Positions 1-8,979 are shown, counted from the first letter of the stretch. The stretch: 55,243 nt of DNA from Desulfobulbaceae bacterium (GCA_026987195.1 JALSNC010000069.1:1-55243), one strand, 5' to 3'. Numbers and translations are program-made. Notes: a model not told the origin generated them from the sequence alone.

Positions 1-396
1 CGGTGTCTCCAGGGTGGGCGAGATGAACATCCGCCCCGTGGCCACGGTGCGGATGGCGTCGATGAGCATGTCGAAGCTCTCTTCCTTGAGCATGTAGCCC
101 AGCGCGCCCGCCTTGAGGGACTCCACGGCATAGTAGCAGTCCGCATGCATGGTCAGGATCATGGCCCCGGTTTCCGGGGCGATTTTTTTCAGGCGCCTCG
201 TCACCTCGATACCGCTCAGTCCGGGCATGGCAATGTCGAGTACGGCCACGTCCGGCTGCAGTGCCTCGATCCGGCGCAGAGACTCCTGGCCGTCACTGGC
301 CTCGCCGATGACGTCGATATCGCTGGTCGAGGCCAGCAGGGTCCGCAGTCCCTGTCGGAACATCTGGTGGTCATCGGCAAGAAAGACTGTGATCAT
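1..396 (-). CDS. NarL/LuxR-family response regulator, partial (C-terminus outside window)
   Basis: Only the first 132 residues are present; the gene runs off the left edge. They form a receiver domain with the acidic pair ADD at residues 7-9, phospho-acceptor Asp54 in VLDIAMPG, and Lys104 in GYMLKEE. The GYMLK motif and the receiver spacing are typical of NarL-type regulators, which carry a C-terminal LuxR helix-turn-helix that would lie outside this window. A GGAG ribosome site sits about 6 nt before the ATG. It lies 98 bp downstream of the sensor kinase at 495-2834 on the same strand, so the two should form one phosphorelay pair. Target genes cannot be read from the sequence. Confidence 0.93.
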   Translation of the reverse strand, partial: MITVFLADDHQMFRQGLRTLLASTSDIDVIGEASDGQESLRRIEALQPDVAVLDIAMPGLSGIEVTRRLKKIAPETGAMILTMHADCYYAVESLKAGALGYMLKEESFDMLIDAIRTVATGRMFISPTLETP

Positions 397-494
397 CCGT
401 ATCTCCTTCCCGGATTAGTGGCGCCGGGTGCGGTCTTGTTGCTGCCGTCCCTGTAAGACTGCACCATGTTGCCGGATTTGCCAAGGAAAATCCG

Positions 495-2834
495 TCATTC
501 CGCTCCGGCATCGTCTCCGCCACCCCCGGCGGACCCGTTAATGGGAATGTCGATGGCCACCCGGGTTCCCTTGCCCGGATGGGACTCGATGGAGATGGTC
601 CCGTTCATGGCCGTGGTCCACTGCCTGATGCTCATGAGGCCGATGCCGTTAAGGTCTGCGGACGCTTCCTCCAGCCTGCCGGTATCGAATCCCTGGCCCT
701 CGTCGTCAACGGTCAGGCGGACATGGTTGTCCTTTTTCTTGACCGTGGCCACGATCTCCCGGGCCCGGGCATGTTTCCATGCGTTGTGGAGCAGCTCCTT
801 GAAGGACCTGAACATGTAGATCATCTGGGATTCGGACAGACCCAGCGATCCCGGTATCCCGTAGACCGATACCTTGACCCCGGTACGCTTGGTGAAGTTG
901 TCGGCATACCAGAGCATGGCCGGGACCAGTCCCCGGTCGTCGAGCACGGCGGGGTAGAGGTCGAAGATCATGGTCCGGATCTGGCGGATCATGACACCGA
1001 TCAGCTCGCGGGCCTGCCGCAGCTGTTCCACGAGTTTTCTGCAGGAGCTGTCAACGGCACCGCATTCCCGGGCGGCCCGGTCCTCGACCTCCTGGATTTT
1101 GAGGTTGACCAGGGCCAGGTTCTGGGCCATCTCCTCGTGCAGGACCTGGCCGATGTGGCGACGCTGGCGCTCCTCGGCCAGGACGATCTCTTCCTGGAGC
1201 TGTTTCTGAAAAGCGGCCCGTGCCTCCTCCTGCCGTTTGACCTCGGTGATGTCGCGGAGGATACCCTCGTAGCCGACCAGGTTGCCCTCTTCGTCATACC
1301 GGGCGGTGGCCGTCATGGTACAGTGGCGCCTGGAGCCGTCCGGCCGCCGGAGGTAGGTCTCGAAATCCTTGACATAACCCCTGCGGTGGATCTCTTCCAG
1401 GATGGTGGCATTGGCATGGTCAAAGCCGTGTTCTATGCTGGAACAGTTGAGGGAGAGTTCGTCCGGTGAACTGGTCTCGTCCAGGCCAAGCAGCTTCATG
1501 CCCGCCTTGTTGATGTCGACGATGGTGCAGTGGGTATCGGTGACAAAGATGCAGTCGCGTGAGTTTTCGAAGATCTGGCGGTAGTTGGACTCGGAGAGCT
1601 GGAGCCGGCGGATGGTTTTTTCCAGCTTGTCCGCCATTTCGTTGAAGAGATGAGCGAATTTGCCCATGTCGTCTCTGGAGTAGACCTCTGCCCGGGCCGA
1701 GAGGTCGCCCTTCTGGATCTCCTTGGCGGCCCGGGCCAGGGAGACGATGGGACGGGAACAGTTCCATGCCACCAGGATCGCGGTGACGATGCAGATGACC
1801 AGCAGAAGCAGGGTGAAGATGAGCAGGGAGCGGACATATTCCCGGAAACCCACCAGCAGGTTGACATCATCCACGGTGGTCATCAGGATCCAGTAGTCGC
1901 CATCCCTCCCCTCGCCGTCACGGGTCACCACCCGGATGCCACCGGTTCCGGCAGCGGGAGAGCTGAAATGGATCCGGTGGAAGGCGAAGAGGGTCTGCTT
2001 GTAGGTCTGACGGCTCCTGCGGATGACAACGCCCCGCTCGTTGTCCCGGAGCCATTGGCTGAGCTCCGGCTCGTCGCTGAAAAAGGTGGCGCCGCTGCCG
2101 CGTTCCAGGTCGAAGGTCTTTTTCCGGTCCGGATGGTAGAGATAGTGGCCGTCCCGGTCGAGAAGAAAGTAGACCTCGCCGCCATGAAGTTCATCCTGCT
2201 GTTTGGCAATGATGTCGAGAAAAGCGGAGCCGAAGACGGAGAGGAACAGGATACCGTTTTTTTCACCCTCCCCGTCGACCACGGACAGCGCATAGCGGAG
2301 GACAGGCTGCCGGGACTGTTCCGTGGCCGGTACGCCGGTGTCCATTTCCATGGGGGAGACCATGACTTCGCCTGGCCCGAGTTTCAGGGCAGCCCGGTAC
2401 AGGGGATGTCCGGACCAGTCCACCGCCGGCGATGGCGGCGCCGTACAGACGCTGTTCCGCTCACAGTCGATCCGCAGCCGCACCCGGCCGCCCATGTCGA
2501 GCAGGACGATCTGCCGGAAGATCTGGTGGTGCCGGGCGATGTTGAGCAGCATCTCCTCCGCGCGTCTCCGGCAGTCAGGCTCCCCGGCGCCGAGCACATC
2601 ATGCAGCAGGGGCAGGTCTCGCAGCATGAGCAGGTCCCGCCGGATCCACTGCAGGACCGACTGGATGTCGGAGTCGATGAGGCGAAGATCGATGATCGCC
2701 CGTTCCCGGGCCTGTTCAAGGGCGAACTGCCGTTGCTTGTACCGGGCATAACCGCTGCTGATGATGACAACGGAAACCGTGAGAATGATGAAGATGAAAA
2801 TCAGTTTTCCGCGCAGACTGGTCAACATGGTCAT
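495..2834 (-). CDS. NarX-like membrane sensor histidine kinase (double-Cache, HAMP, PAS, HisKA_3)
   Basis: A 779-residue sensor kinase. TM1 is at about residues 10-28, followed by a 300-residue extracytoplasmic sensor region of Cache type. TM2 is at about 336-357, then HAMP (358-410), PAS (412-530) and a HisKA_3 dimerisation domain with phospho-His566 in QVLHEEMAQNL. The ATPase domain at the C-terminus has an N-box near 684 and a glycine loop around DEGQGFD. HisKA_3 kinases pair with NarL-type regulators, and exactly such a gene follows at 1-396. A second ATG two codons in (MTM) is an alternative start. The ligand is unknown. A strong minus-strand terminator lies 53 bp upstream of the start, which separates this gene from anything transcribed further right. 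Confidence 0.93.
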   Translation of the reverse strand: MTMLTSLRGKLIFIFIILTVSVVIISSGYARYKQRQFALEQARERAIIDLRLIDSDIQSVLQWIRRDLLMLRDLPLLHDVLGAGEPDCRRRAEEMLLNIARHHQIFRQIVLLDMGGRVRLRIDCERNSVCTAPPSPAVDWSGHPLYRAALKLGPGEVMVSPMEMDTGVPATEQSRQPVLRYALSVVDGEGEKNGILFLSVFGSAFLDIIAKQQDELHGGEVYFLLDRDGHYLYHPDRKKTFDLERGSGATFFSDEPELSQWLRDNERGVVIRRSRQTYKQTLFAFHRIHFSSPAAGTGGIRVVTRDGEGRDGDYWILMTTVDDVNLLVGFREYVRSLLIFTLLLLVICIVTAILVAWNCSRPIVSLARAAKEIQKGDLSARAEVYSRDDMGKFAHLFNEMADKLEKTIRRLQLSESNYRQIFENSRDCIFVTDTHCTIVDINKAGMKLLGLDETSSPDELSLNCSSIEHGFDHANATILEEIHRRGYVKDFETYLRRPDGSRRHCTMTATARYDEEGNLVGYEGILRDITEVKRQEEARAAFQKQLQEEIVLAEERQRRHIGQVLHEEMAQNLALVNLKIQEVEDRAARECGAVDSSCRKLVEQLRQARELIGVMIRQIRTMIFDLYPAVLDDRGLVPAMLWYADNFTKRTGVKVSVYGIPGSLGLSESQMIYMFRSFKELLHNAWKHARAREIVATVKKKDNHVRLTVDDEGQGFDTGRLEEASADLNGIGLMSIRQWTTAMNGTISIESHPGKGTRVAIDIPINGSAGGGGDDAGAE

Positions 2835-2886
2835 CTCTGACTGCTGCTGGTGCGGGACAGGGGGGAGGCTGAACAGTGCTGGTCAG

Positions 2887-2922
2887 AAAAAACTGCAACC
2901 CGGCGCAGGCGCCGGGTTGCAG
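2887..2922 (-). terminator. Intrinsic terminator on the minus strand, just upstream of the sensor kinase
   Basis: Bases 2893-2922 form a near-perfect hairpin: a 13-bp stem (CTGCAACCCGGCG and its complement) with a 4-nt loop. Read on the minus strand it is followed at once by six T residues (complement of 2887-2892). This is a classical rho-independent terminator, but no recognisable minus-strand gene lies to its right before rpmB. It may end an unannotated small RNA or act as an attenuator in a long kinase leader. Confidence 0.8.
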
Positions 2923-3718
2923 GAGGAGGAGGAGAGAGGAAGCGGGAAACAAGCCACACTGACATCATAGGGTAAAAGGTAGGAGGATGCTGTCGGCAAC
3001 ATTGACCTGCCTCCGGCGCCCCTGTGCTGAATCGGTGGTGGCAAATCGTCGATTCAGTGTTATTGCACAAGTGTTCTTCGGGTAGCCTTGCGCGATCGGG
3101 TTGACGCGTAACGTTTTCCACGGCTTCCTGCCTTGGGGCAATAGCGTTTGCACATCAGACAGACCGTGGGGCTGGTTACGGGCAGACCGGATTTTATGCA
3201 GGTTGTATTTTGACTTGTTTCCACGGATTCACTCCCTTGTGCTTTACTTATATGACATGCGGGACTGGAAAGGAATCCTGAAAAGACGGTATTTTTCATA
3301 CCCGGTTCAGGGGAGGAAGGGGGCGGATTTTCAGGTAGACGGGAAGACGGTATTGCCGGCGCGGCCGGCTCGGGGGACGGGCAGGGATCTGTGAGATCAA
3401 TTGAGCTTATATTTAACCATAAAAGGATCGAATGGTCGAGAGTTTTTTCACCTGCGGGGGTATTTTCTTTCCGGCGGAGGATGTTGTCCTTTGGGGCAAA
3501 AAATCTTGCTTTTTGCTGGAGCCACAGGTAATATTCACTGTTTTGTGGCAATGAAAGGGTGTTCTGGGAGAGAAGGGCTTGCCGACAGCCGGGGCGCAGC
3601 CAGGAGAAAATTATCGCAGATCGAAGAGATATGAGTTTTTTTCTTGCTGCGCTGCCGGAGTCGGATGAAGACCCCCTTGTTCAGGATGGCCTGAAACCTT
3701 TCGTGAGGAGTATATACA
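2923..3718. other. Long spacer with no recognised gene
   Basis: Nearly 800 bp between the kinase terminator and rpmB. Several open frames of 60-160 codons exist on both strands, but none has a convincing ribosome site, codon bias like its neighbours, or a family I recognise. It contains an 8-bp stem hairpin at about 3030-3063 (CTGAATCG with its complement), a GCAAAAA/TTTTTGC hairpin near 3497-3517, and a GCCGGC palindrome pair near 3355-3369. Base composition around 3190-3290 and 3400-3550 is more AT-rich than the rest, as in promoter or decayed DNA. Confidence 0.5.
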
Positions 3719-3913
3719 ATGGCCCGTGTATGTGAAATCTGTGGCAAGGGACCGGCTACCGGCAACAATGTCAGCCATGCCCACAACAAGAACCGGCGTC
3801 GCTGGCTGCCGAACCTGCAGAAGGTTCGGACCGTAACCGACAGTGGACGAACGGTCCGTATCCGTGTCTGCACCCGGTGTATCCGTTCCGGTGCAGTCGT
3901 CAAGCCGGCCTGA
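3719..3913 (+). CDS. rpmB: 50S ribosomal protein L28 (bL28)
   Basis: A 64-residue basic protein, the normal length for bL28. The zinc-binding type is visible: CEICGK near the N-terminus and CTRCIR near the C-terminus give two CxxC pairs. The family signature GNNVSHAHNKNRRRWLPNLQ follows the first pair. A GAGGAG ribosome site precedes the ATG. The protein is a structural component of the large ribosomal subunit. It stands alone here, with a terminator at 4269-4299 after a cluster of repeat elements, so it is probably monocistronic. Confidence 0.98.
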   Translation: MARVCEICGKGPATGNNVSHAHNKNRRRWLPNLQKVRTVTDSGRTVRIRVCTRCIRSGAVVKPA

Positions 3914-3942
3914 CCGGCCTGTTGCCATGTCCCGTAAAAGAT

Positions 3943-4204
3943 GATGGCGTCGCAAAACGTCCGATCTGCCGCGTTGTAGCGGGTATGGCCAATGCCCGAC
4001 GTACTCCATGTACGCATCTGCCTGGCCGACACCGCTACGCCTCGGAGACTCACTCTGTTCGCTTACCTGCGGCCAGGCACGCCTGCACTGGTAAGCGGAG
4101 ACTCCGAATCTGCGGCCCCTGAGAGCGCTTACACCATTGTGGTCGGACAAACCGATGTTGAGCCATCCGTGAGGGGTTACTGATGGGCTTCTTACGAGTC
4201 CATC
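3943..4204 (+). repeat. Type D dispersed element with a type A element nested inside (reverse)
   Basis: The outer element starts GATGGCGTCGCAAAA and ends with an imperfect inverted copy at 4182-4204 (…ACGAGTCCATC). It matches the solo copy at 11124-11264 over about 100 bp. From about 4045 to 4180 it is interrupted by reverse-strand type A sequence, ending at GGGGTTAC (4173-4180) and containing the GAGAGCGCTTACACCATTG junction. No clear target duplication is visible for the nested piece. Confidence 0.75.
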
Positions 4205-4215
4205 AGAGATCAGTG

Positions 4216-4254
4216 GTAATTCAAAAACGGTTGCCGACAGCGGTGAATTGTTAC
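4216..4254 (-). repeat. Degenerate short type B element (39 bp)
   Basis: Read on the minus strand it begins GTAACAATTCACCGC, continues with CGGCAACCG and ends GAATTAC. This matches the 50-bp type B consensus with an internal deletion. It lies between the type D element and the rpmB terminator. Confidence 0.6.
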
Positions 4255-4268
4255 CAATGTCCGGGCGG

Positions 4269-4299
4269 GGCGGGATGATTCGCTTTTTCCCGCCTTTTT
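4269..4299 (+). terminator. Intrinsic terminator downstream of rpmB
   Basis: Stem GGCGGGA (4269-4275) pairs with TCCCGCC (4288-4294) around a 12-nt loop, followed by five T (4295-4299). It reads on the plus strand and would end transcripts from rpmB after the repeat cluster. Confidence 0.65.
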
Positions 4300-4415
4300 G
4301 TTGGCCGACCCAGCGGGTCCGCCGGGAGCTGCAGTGACTCGCAGACGCCGCCGGCCGGAATCGCGGGGGGATGGAGGAAGACGTGCCCCCGAACAACAAT
4401 CGTCAGGAGGAAGCA

Positions 4416-4670
4416 ATGAGCCAGGAAGAAGTCCGTTTTCTGCCTTACGAGGAAGCCTTGCGTATCGTGGCCGCCATTCAGGAAGAGGAGGATGTGCAGC
4501 GGCCCAATCACCGGATACTCACTGTCTACAACCACGATGACAAGGAGATCTGCTGGTTCGATTTCGACGAGGTGATGCGGGATGCCGCGCCGGCCAGCAA
4601 GGAAGAGGAAAAGGACGTGGTGGCAAAGTACATCATGCACCGCATTCCGGACTGGGCCCTGGATATGTGA
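4416..4670 (+). CDS. Conserved-looking small hypothetical protein
   Basis: An 84-residue, acidic, soluble protein that I do not recognise. The start MSQEEVRFLPYEEA is chosen because AGGAGG lies 5 nt before this ATG; an in-frame ATG 15 codons earlier has no such site. The sequence is rich in Glu and Asp with several aromatic residues (ICWFDFDEVM, HRIPDWALDM) and has no signal peptide or membrane segment. It stands alone between the rpmB terminator and a convergent SDR gene. Good codon use and the strong ribosome site support it as real; no function can be assigned. Confidence 0.75.
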   Translation: MSQEEVRFLPYEEALRIVAAIQEEEDVQRPNHRILTVYNHDDKEICWFDFDEVMRDAAPASKEEEKDVVAKYIMHRIPDWALDM

Positions 4671-4736
4671 TAGTCCTCCTGCCGGGGCCTGTCGGTCGGC
4701 CGCCCCGGAGAGCGAAAAAGCTGCCGCAGGCGGCCG

Positions 4737-4793
4737 CCGCTTACACCATTGTGGCCGGACAGACCGATGGTCAGCCATCCCGTGAGGGGGTAC
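4737..4793 (-). repeat. Solo left part of a type A element (reverse)
   Basis: Read on the minus strand it starts GTACCCCCTCACGGGATGG, continues ACCATCGGTCTGTCCGGCC and ends CACAATGGTGTAAGCG, the left third of type A. The 8-mer CGGTCGGC occurs at 4693-4700 and again at 4793-4800. This may be a target duplication of a larger degraded copy spanning 4701-4792. Confidence 0.7.
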
Positions 4794-4800
4794 GGTCGGC

Positions 4801-5628
4801 TCATATCACTCCACGGGGCATTGCCGGCACCCGGTCTGCCCCGAGGACATACCCGCCATCCAGCCGGATCACTGCGCCGGTCATGAAATCGGCATCCTCC
4901 AGCAGAAAAAGGATTGCCCGCACCACCTCCTGTGTCGTTCCGGTCCGTCCGAGCAGTGTATGGTCCAGGAGCGCTTTCTTCTGGCCGGCGGTGAGCAGAT
5001 CCCAGCCCCTGGTGCCGGGACCGTGCCTGGTCTCGATGATGCCGAGCATGATCTCGTTGACCCGGACCGATGGTGCTCCCAGCCGGGCCCAGGTCTCGGT
5101 GAAGGAACAGATCCCCCTGTTGGCAGCGGCATAGCCGTCGTTGAACAGCAGACCGGCCGGCCCGCTTCTGCCCACCATGCCGGCGATGGATGATATGTTG
5201 ACCACCGCGGCCTGTTCCGCGGCCCGCAGCAGGGGCAGGCACTGTTCAAACACCAGCCACTTGGCCCGAAGGGTGGTCTCCATCTCCCGTTGCCACTGCC
5301 CCCGGTTGACCTGCCGCTGGTAGGAGCCGTGGACCACCGGCATGCCACCCCGTTCGATGTTGTTGACCAGCAGGTGCAGGTTGCCGAACGCTTCTTTCAT
5401 GCGGCGGGCAAGCTCCTCCACCTCGGCGGGCCGACGCAGATCCACCCTCGCCACCAGGTGGTCTCCTTCCATGGTCCTGAACTCTTCTGCCATTTTTTCC
5501 GATGCCTCTGGCCAGTCATACCAGGTCAGGGCGAGGCGGACCCCCCGGGCGGCCAGCGCCCGCGCCGTGGCCAGACCGATACCCCTTGATGCACCGAGGA
5601 CCAGTCCATTTTTTCCTGCAAGTTTCAT
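4801..5628 (-). CDS. Short-chain dehydrogenase/reductase-like protein with altered active site (YxxxN)
   Basis: A 275-residue Rossmann-fold protein. The nucleotide-binding motif GASRGIG is at residues 12-18, DLRRP follows strand 3, NN is at 89-90, and the catalytic-loop serines are at 146-147. The active-site tyrosine is Tyr166, but the usual YxxxK reads Y-A-A-A-N, with Asn170 in place of the catalytic lysine. The C-terminal LDGGYVLGAD is typical of classical SDRs. I chose MKLAGKNG as start because it begins directly at the first beta strand; longer forms start further upstream. A TATTAT-like box lies about 20 bp before it. The substrate is unknown, and it may be a weak or non-canonical reductase. 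Confidence 0.85.
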   Translation of the reverse strand: MKLAGKNGLVLGASRGIGLATARALAARGVRLALTWYDWPEASEKMAEEFRTMEGDHLVARVDLRRPAEVEELARRMKEAFGNLHLLVNNIERGGMPVVHGSYQRQVNRGQWQREMETTLRAKWLVFEQCLPLLRAAEQAAVVNISSIAGMVGRSGPAGLLFNDGYAAANRGICSFTETWARLGAPSVRVNEIMLGIIETRHGPGTRGWDLLTAGQKKALLDHTLLGRTGTTQEVVRAILFLLEDADFMTGAVIRLDGGYVLGADRVPAMPRGVI

Positions 5629-5698
5629 GGTGTCATGCCCTATAATAGAACCCAGATCGTGCAGTTGTCCGGTATTCAAACGTCGCTACAGGCAAATC

Positions 5699-5913
5699 GT
5701 TGCCCTCACGGGATGCCTGACCATCAGTTTGTCCGGCCACAATGGTGTAAACGCTCCTGGGGGCCGCAGATTCGGAGTCTGCGCTTACCTGTGCAGGCGT
5801 GCCTGACCGCAGGTAAGCGACCGTAGGGAGACGCCGATAGCCTGCCTGTGCGGGCAGGCACGACCGTGCAAAGAGGTAAGCGAAGACTCCGTGCGGCTCC
5901 TGCGAGCGCTTAC
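5699..5913 (+). repeat. Type A element, long form (215 bp), with target duplication
   Basis: Begins GTTGCCCTCACGGGATGCC and ends GCGAGCGCTTAC. It is flanked by GGCAAATC at 5691-5698 and again at 5914-5921, an exact 8-bp duplication. An inner inverted repeat runs from GTAAACGCTCCTGGGGGCCGC to the right end. It also contains a GCCTGCC/GGCAGGC hairpin. It fills most of the 5629-6089 gap between the SDR and the protease. Confidence 0.88.
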
Positions 5914-6089
5914 GGCAAATCTGCTGCGTCAGCTTCCCTTTTTCGTGCCCGATGCACCAGGAGGAGACCTGTGCCGAAAATGGCTCGCTTCCTTGCTTGA
6001 ACCGGCGGTACTTTTACTGATCAGTTCCACCTGGCCTGGGTGGCCAGGGCCTGCCGGTTCATCTCTACACCACTTCCCCGGATTGAACA

Positions 6090-8978
6090 ATGCAACTTCC
6101 CCGTTTTTTCGTTTTCCCGGCCCCTGTCATTCTTGTCGCCCTGTGCCTGCTTCTTGTCTGTCTGCACCCGGCACCGGCCCTCACCGCATCCCCGGCCACA
6201 TCATTGTCCGTCTCCGGCGGTGGGTGTATCACCAGCGGCTGGCCATGGGATGATTCCGATCTCAGGCCGGACCCCGGCCTGGTCTATGGCACCCTGGGCA
6301 ACGGCCTGCGCTATGTGATCCTGGCCAACCATGAACCCCGCGGCCGGGTGGCGCTCTACCTCGATGTCCAGGCCGGCTCTCTGTATGAGACCGAGGAGCA
6401 GCGTGGGCTGGCCCATTTCCTGGAGCACATGCTCTTCAACGGTACCACCCACTATCCGCCCGGTACCCTGGTGAAGTATTTCCAGTCCCTGGGCATGGGG
6501 TTCGGTGCAGACAGCAATGCCCACACCGGATACGACGAGACGGTCTACAATCTTTTTCTGCCCGGCACCGGTGAAAAGGACCTTGACCAGGGACTGCTGG
6601 TCCTGGCCGACTATGCCCGCGGCGCCCTGCTGCTCGAGGAGGAGGTTGAGCGCGAGCGCGGCGTTATCCTGGCGGAAAAACGGGCCCGCGACTCCGCCGC
6701 CACCCGGGTGGCAAAGGAGCGGTTCCGGTTCGAGTTCGCCGGTACCCGGGTTGCGGTCCGGGATCCCATCGGTACGGACCAGAGCCTGCTTGCGGCCGAC
6801 AGTGCACGGCTGCGTTCCTACTACGACGCCTGGTACCGGCCCGACAACATGATCGTCATCGTGGTCGGGGATGTGGACCCCGGCGTTGCCCGCAGGGCCG
6901 TGGTCCGTCATTTTGCGGGCCTGCGTCCTGCACCGGTTAAGCCGGTCTGCCCTCCCTTCGGCCGGGTGGCCGAACAGGGTACCGATGTGCTCTATCAGCA
7001 TGAACCGGACCTGGGCTACACCGAGGTCGCCCTGGAGACGGTCTGGAATGTGGAGCCGGAGGATGATACCCGGGCCTGGGAGGAGACACAGCTCAGGAGG
7101 TATGTGGCGGCATCGATACTTGACAACCGCCTCTCGCGCCTGGTTTCCGAAAAGGACAGCCCTCTCACCAGGGTCAGGGTCTACTCCGGGATCTTTGTCC
7201 GGCGCCTCGGCTATGCCTCCCTGGGCGGCCGGGTTGACCGGAACCGCTGGCAGCAGGGCCTGACCCTGCTGACCACCACTCTGCGCCAGGCCCTCAGCTT
7301 CGGGTTTACCGGCGATGAGCTGGCACGGGTCAGGAAGGAGATCATGGCTGAACTGGAAAGGGAGGCGCGCACCGCCGACAGCAGAGATTCCAGGAAAATC
7401 GCCGCCATGCTGATCCGCAAGCTCAACAGTGGCGAGGTTCCCCTGTCGCCGCAGCAGGAACTGGAGCTCTTTGGCAGAATGCTCTCCCGGATGAGCGTAG
7501 ACGATGTCAATGGCGCCCTGCATGATCTCTGGGGGCACCAGAGGCGCCTGGTCATGGTCGCGGGAACCGCCGAGATAGGGGGGAACCGGCAACAGGCGGA
7601 GCAGGAGATCCGCAGGGTCTTCACCGATGCCTCGGCCGCACCTGTTGCACCGTGGGTCGCGGAGGCCGCTCCCGGCTTCCCCTACCTGCCCCTGCCGCAG
7701 AAAGAGGCCGGCGTCAGGGAGCACATCAGGCCGCCCGGCATCGGGGCTGATATCTATACCCTGGAGAACGGGCTTGTCCTCAATGTCAAGCAGACGGATT
7801 TCAGGAAGAACGAGGTCCTGATCACGGCCCATTTCGGTGATGGTCTGCTGAGCGAGCCAAAGCCGGGCATGGCCCGTCTTGCCGAAGGTGTTGTTGCCGA
7901 GAGCGGGGTCGGCGGCCTGACCCGGCAACAACTGGACAGGGCCCTGGCCGGTGCCACTGTCCGGATGAATTTCCGGGTAGGTGAGGAGAGTTTTTTCTTC
8001 AACGGCAGGGCCCTGAATACCGAGCTGGAGCTCCTGCTGCAACTGCTGTACGCCCATCTTGCTGATCCCGCCTTCCGGCCCGAGGCCTATCGCCTGACCA
8101 TGGAACGCTACAGCCAGATGTATGGCCGCATGCGGAGTTCTGTCGAGGGGATGCTTCAGCTCGAGGGAGAGCGGTTCCTGGCCGGTGGCAACAGCCGCTA
8201 TGGCATGATCCCCTGGAAGGAGTTCCGACATCTTGATCTTGCCGGTGTCCGGGACTGGCTGCGGCCCGCCTTTCTCCGCCAGCAACTGGAGATCACCGTG
8301 GTCGGTGACGTGACACCCGAAAAGGTCCTGCACCTGGTCCGCAGGTATTTCGGCTCAGCCCACCGCGACCTGCAGGCATCGGCAAGAGGCACGGGTATCG
8401 ATTTTCCGGCGGGCAGGACGCTCGATCTTACGGTGAACACCCCCATCGACAAGGCCCTGATCGTGGTGGCGTGGCCCACGGCGGATTTCTGGGATATCTC
8501 CAGGACCCGGCGGCTCAACGTCCTGGCCTCGGTGCTGGAGGACCGCCTGCGGCGCGAGATCCGCGAGGAGCTGGGGGCCACCTATTCGCCGGTGGTCTAC
8601 AACCGTTCAAGCCGTGTTGATCCGGGATATGGAGTCCTGCGCGCCATGCTGACCGTGGCCCCGGCACAGGCACAACCGCTTGCCGCCAGGATCGAGGAGG
8701 CCGGTAGCCGCCTGGCAGCGGCAGGGGTGGGCGAGGAAGAGCTCGAGCGGGCCTTGAAGCCGACCCTGACCTCGATCCGGGACATGATGCGCGAAAATCG
8801 CTACTGGCGGGATTCCGTACTGGCCCTCTCCAGCCGTCATCCGGTCCAGTTGCGCTGGCCCCTGTCCATCCGGCGTGATTTCTCCTCCATCACGGCCCGG
8901 GAGATCAGCCGGCTGGCGGCCCGGTACCTGGGGCCGGATCATGCGGCCCGTATCGTCATCCGGCCGGGGAAGCAGTAA
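6090..8978 (+). CDS. M16-family zinc metalloprotease (insulinase/PqqL-like), secreted
   Basis: A 962-residue protein with an N-terminal signal sequence (hydrophobic core about 10-25, then Ala-rich cleavage region). The M16 zinc motif HxxEH is HFLEH at residues 109-113, with the downstream glutamate in ERGVILAEKRA. A second, inactive M16 half with M16_C domains follows from about residue 540. This double-unit layout of about 900-960 residues is typical of PqqL-like peptidases, which probably degrade peptides in the periplasm. The ribosome site is weak. A type B repeat starts at the stop codon, and a type A element lies upstream. The gene appears monocistronic; its substrates are not evident. 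Confidence 0.93.
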   Translation: MQLPRFFVFPAPVILVALCLLLVCLHPAPALTASPATSLSVSGGGCITSGWPWDDSDLRPDPGLVYGTLGNGLRYVILANHEPRGRVALYLDVQAGSLYETEEQRGLAHFLEHMLFNGTTHYPPGTLVKYFQSLGMGFGADSNAHTGYDETVYNLFLPGTGEKDLDQGLLVLADYARGALLLEEEVERERGVILAEKRARDSAATRVAKERFRFEFAGTRVAVRDPIGTDQSLLAADSARLRSYYDAWYRPDNMIVIVVGDVDPGVARRAVVRHFAGLRPAPVKPVCPPFGRVAEQGTDVLYQHEPDLGYTEVALETVWNVEPEDDTRAWEETQLRRYVAASILDNRLSRLVSEKDSPLTRVRVYSGIFVRRLGYASLGGRVDRNRWQQGLTLLTTTLRQALSFGFTGDELARVRKEIMAELEREARTADSRDSRKIAAMLIRKLNSGEVPLSPQQELELFGRMLSRMSVDDVNGALHDLWGHQRRLVMVAGTAEIGGNRQQAEQEIRRVFTDASAAPVAPWVAEAAPGFPYLPLPQKEAGVREHIRPPGIGADIYTLENGLVLNVKQTDFRKNEVLITAHFGDGLLSEPKPGMARLAEGVVAESGVGGLTRQQLDRALAGATVRMNFRVGEESFFFNGRALNTELELLLQLLYAHLADPAFRPEAYRLTMERYSQMYGRMRSSVEGMLQLEGERFLAGGNSRYGMIPWKEFRHLDLAGVRDWLRPAFLRQQLEITVVGDVTPEKVLHLVRRYFGSAHRDLQASARGTGIDFPAGRTLDLTVNTPIDKALIVVAWPTADFWDISRTRRLNVLASVLEDRLRREIREELGATYSPVVYNRSSRVDPGYGVLRAMLTVAPAQAQPLAARIEEAGSRLAAAGVGEEELERALKPTLTSIRDMMRENRYWRDSVLALSSRHPVQLRWPLSIRRDFSSITAREISRLAARYLGPDHAARIVIRPGKQ

Positions 8979-8979
8979 G

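Noticed and set aside
3060-3180. Minus-strand Cys/Arg-rich stretch that might be a transposase zinc ribbon
   Set aside because: The reading frame is short and the cysteine spacing fits no known insertion-sequence family well.
3101-3634. Two plus-strand frames of 97 and 77 codons in the long spacer
   Set aside because: No ribosome site, atypical composition and no recognisable similarity; not enough to call genes.
6201-8333. 710-codon frame opposite the M16 protease
   Set aside because: It lies fully antisense to a clear protease gene; its composition is typical of a GC-rich shadow frame.
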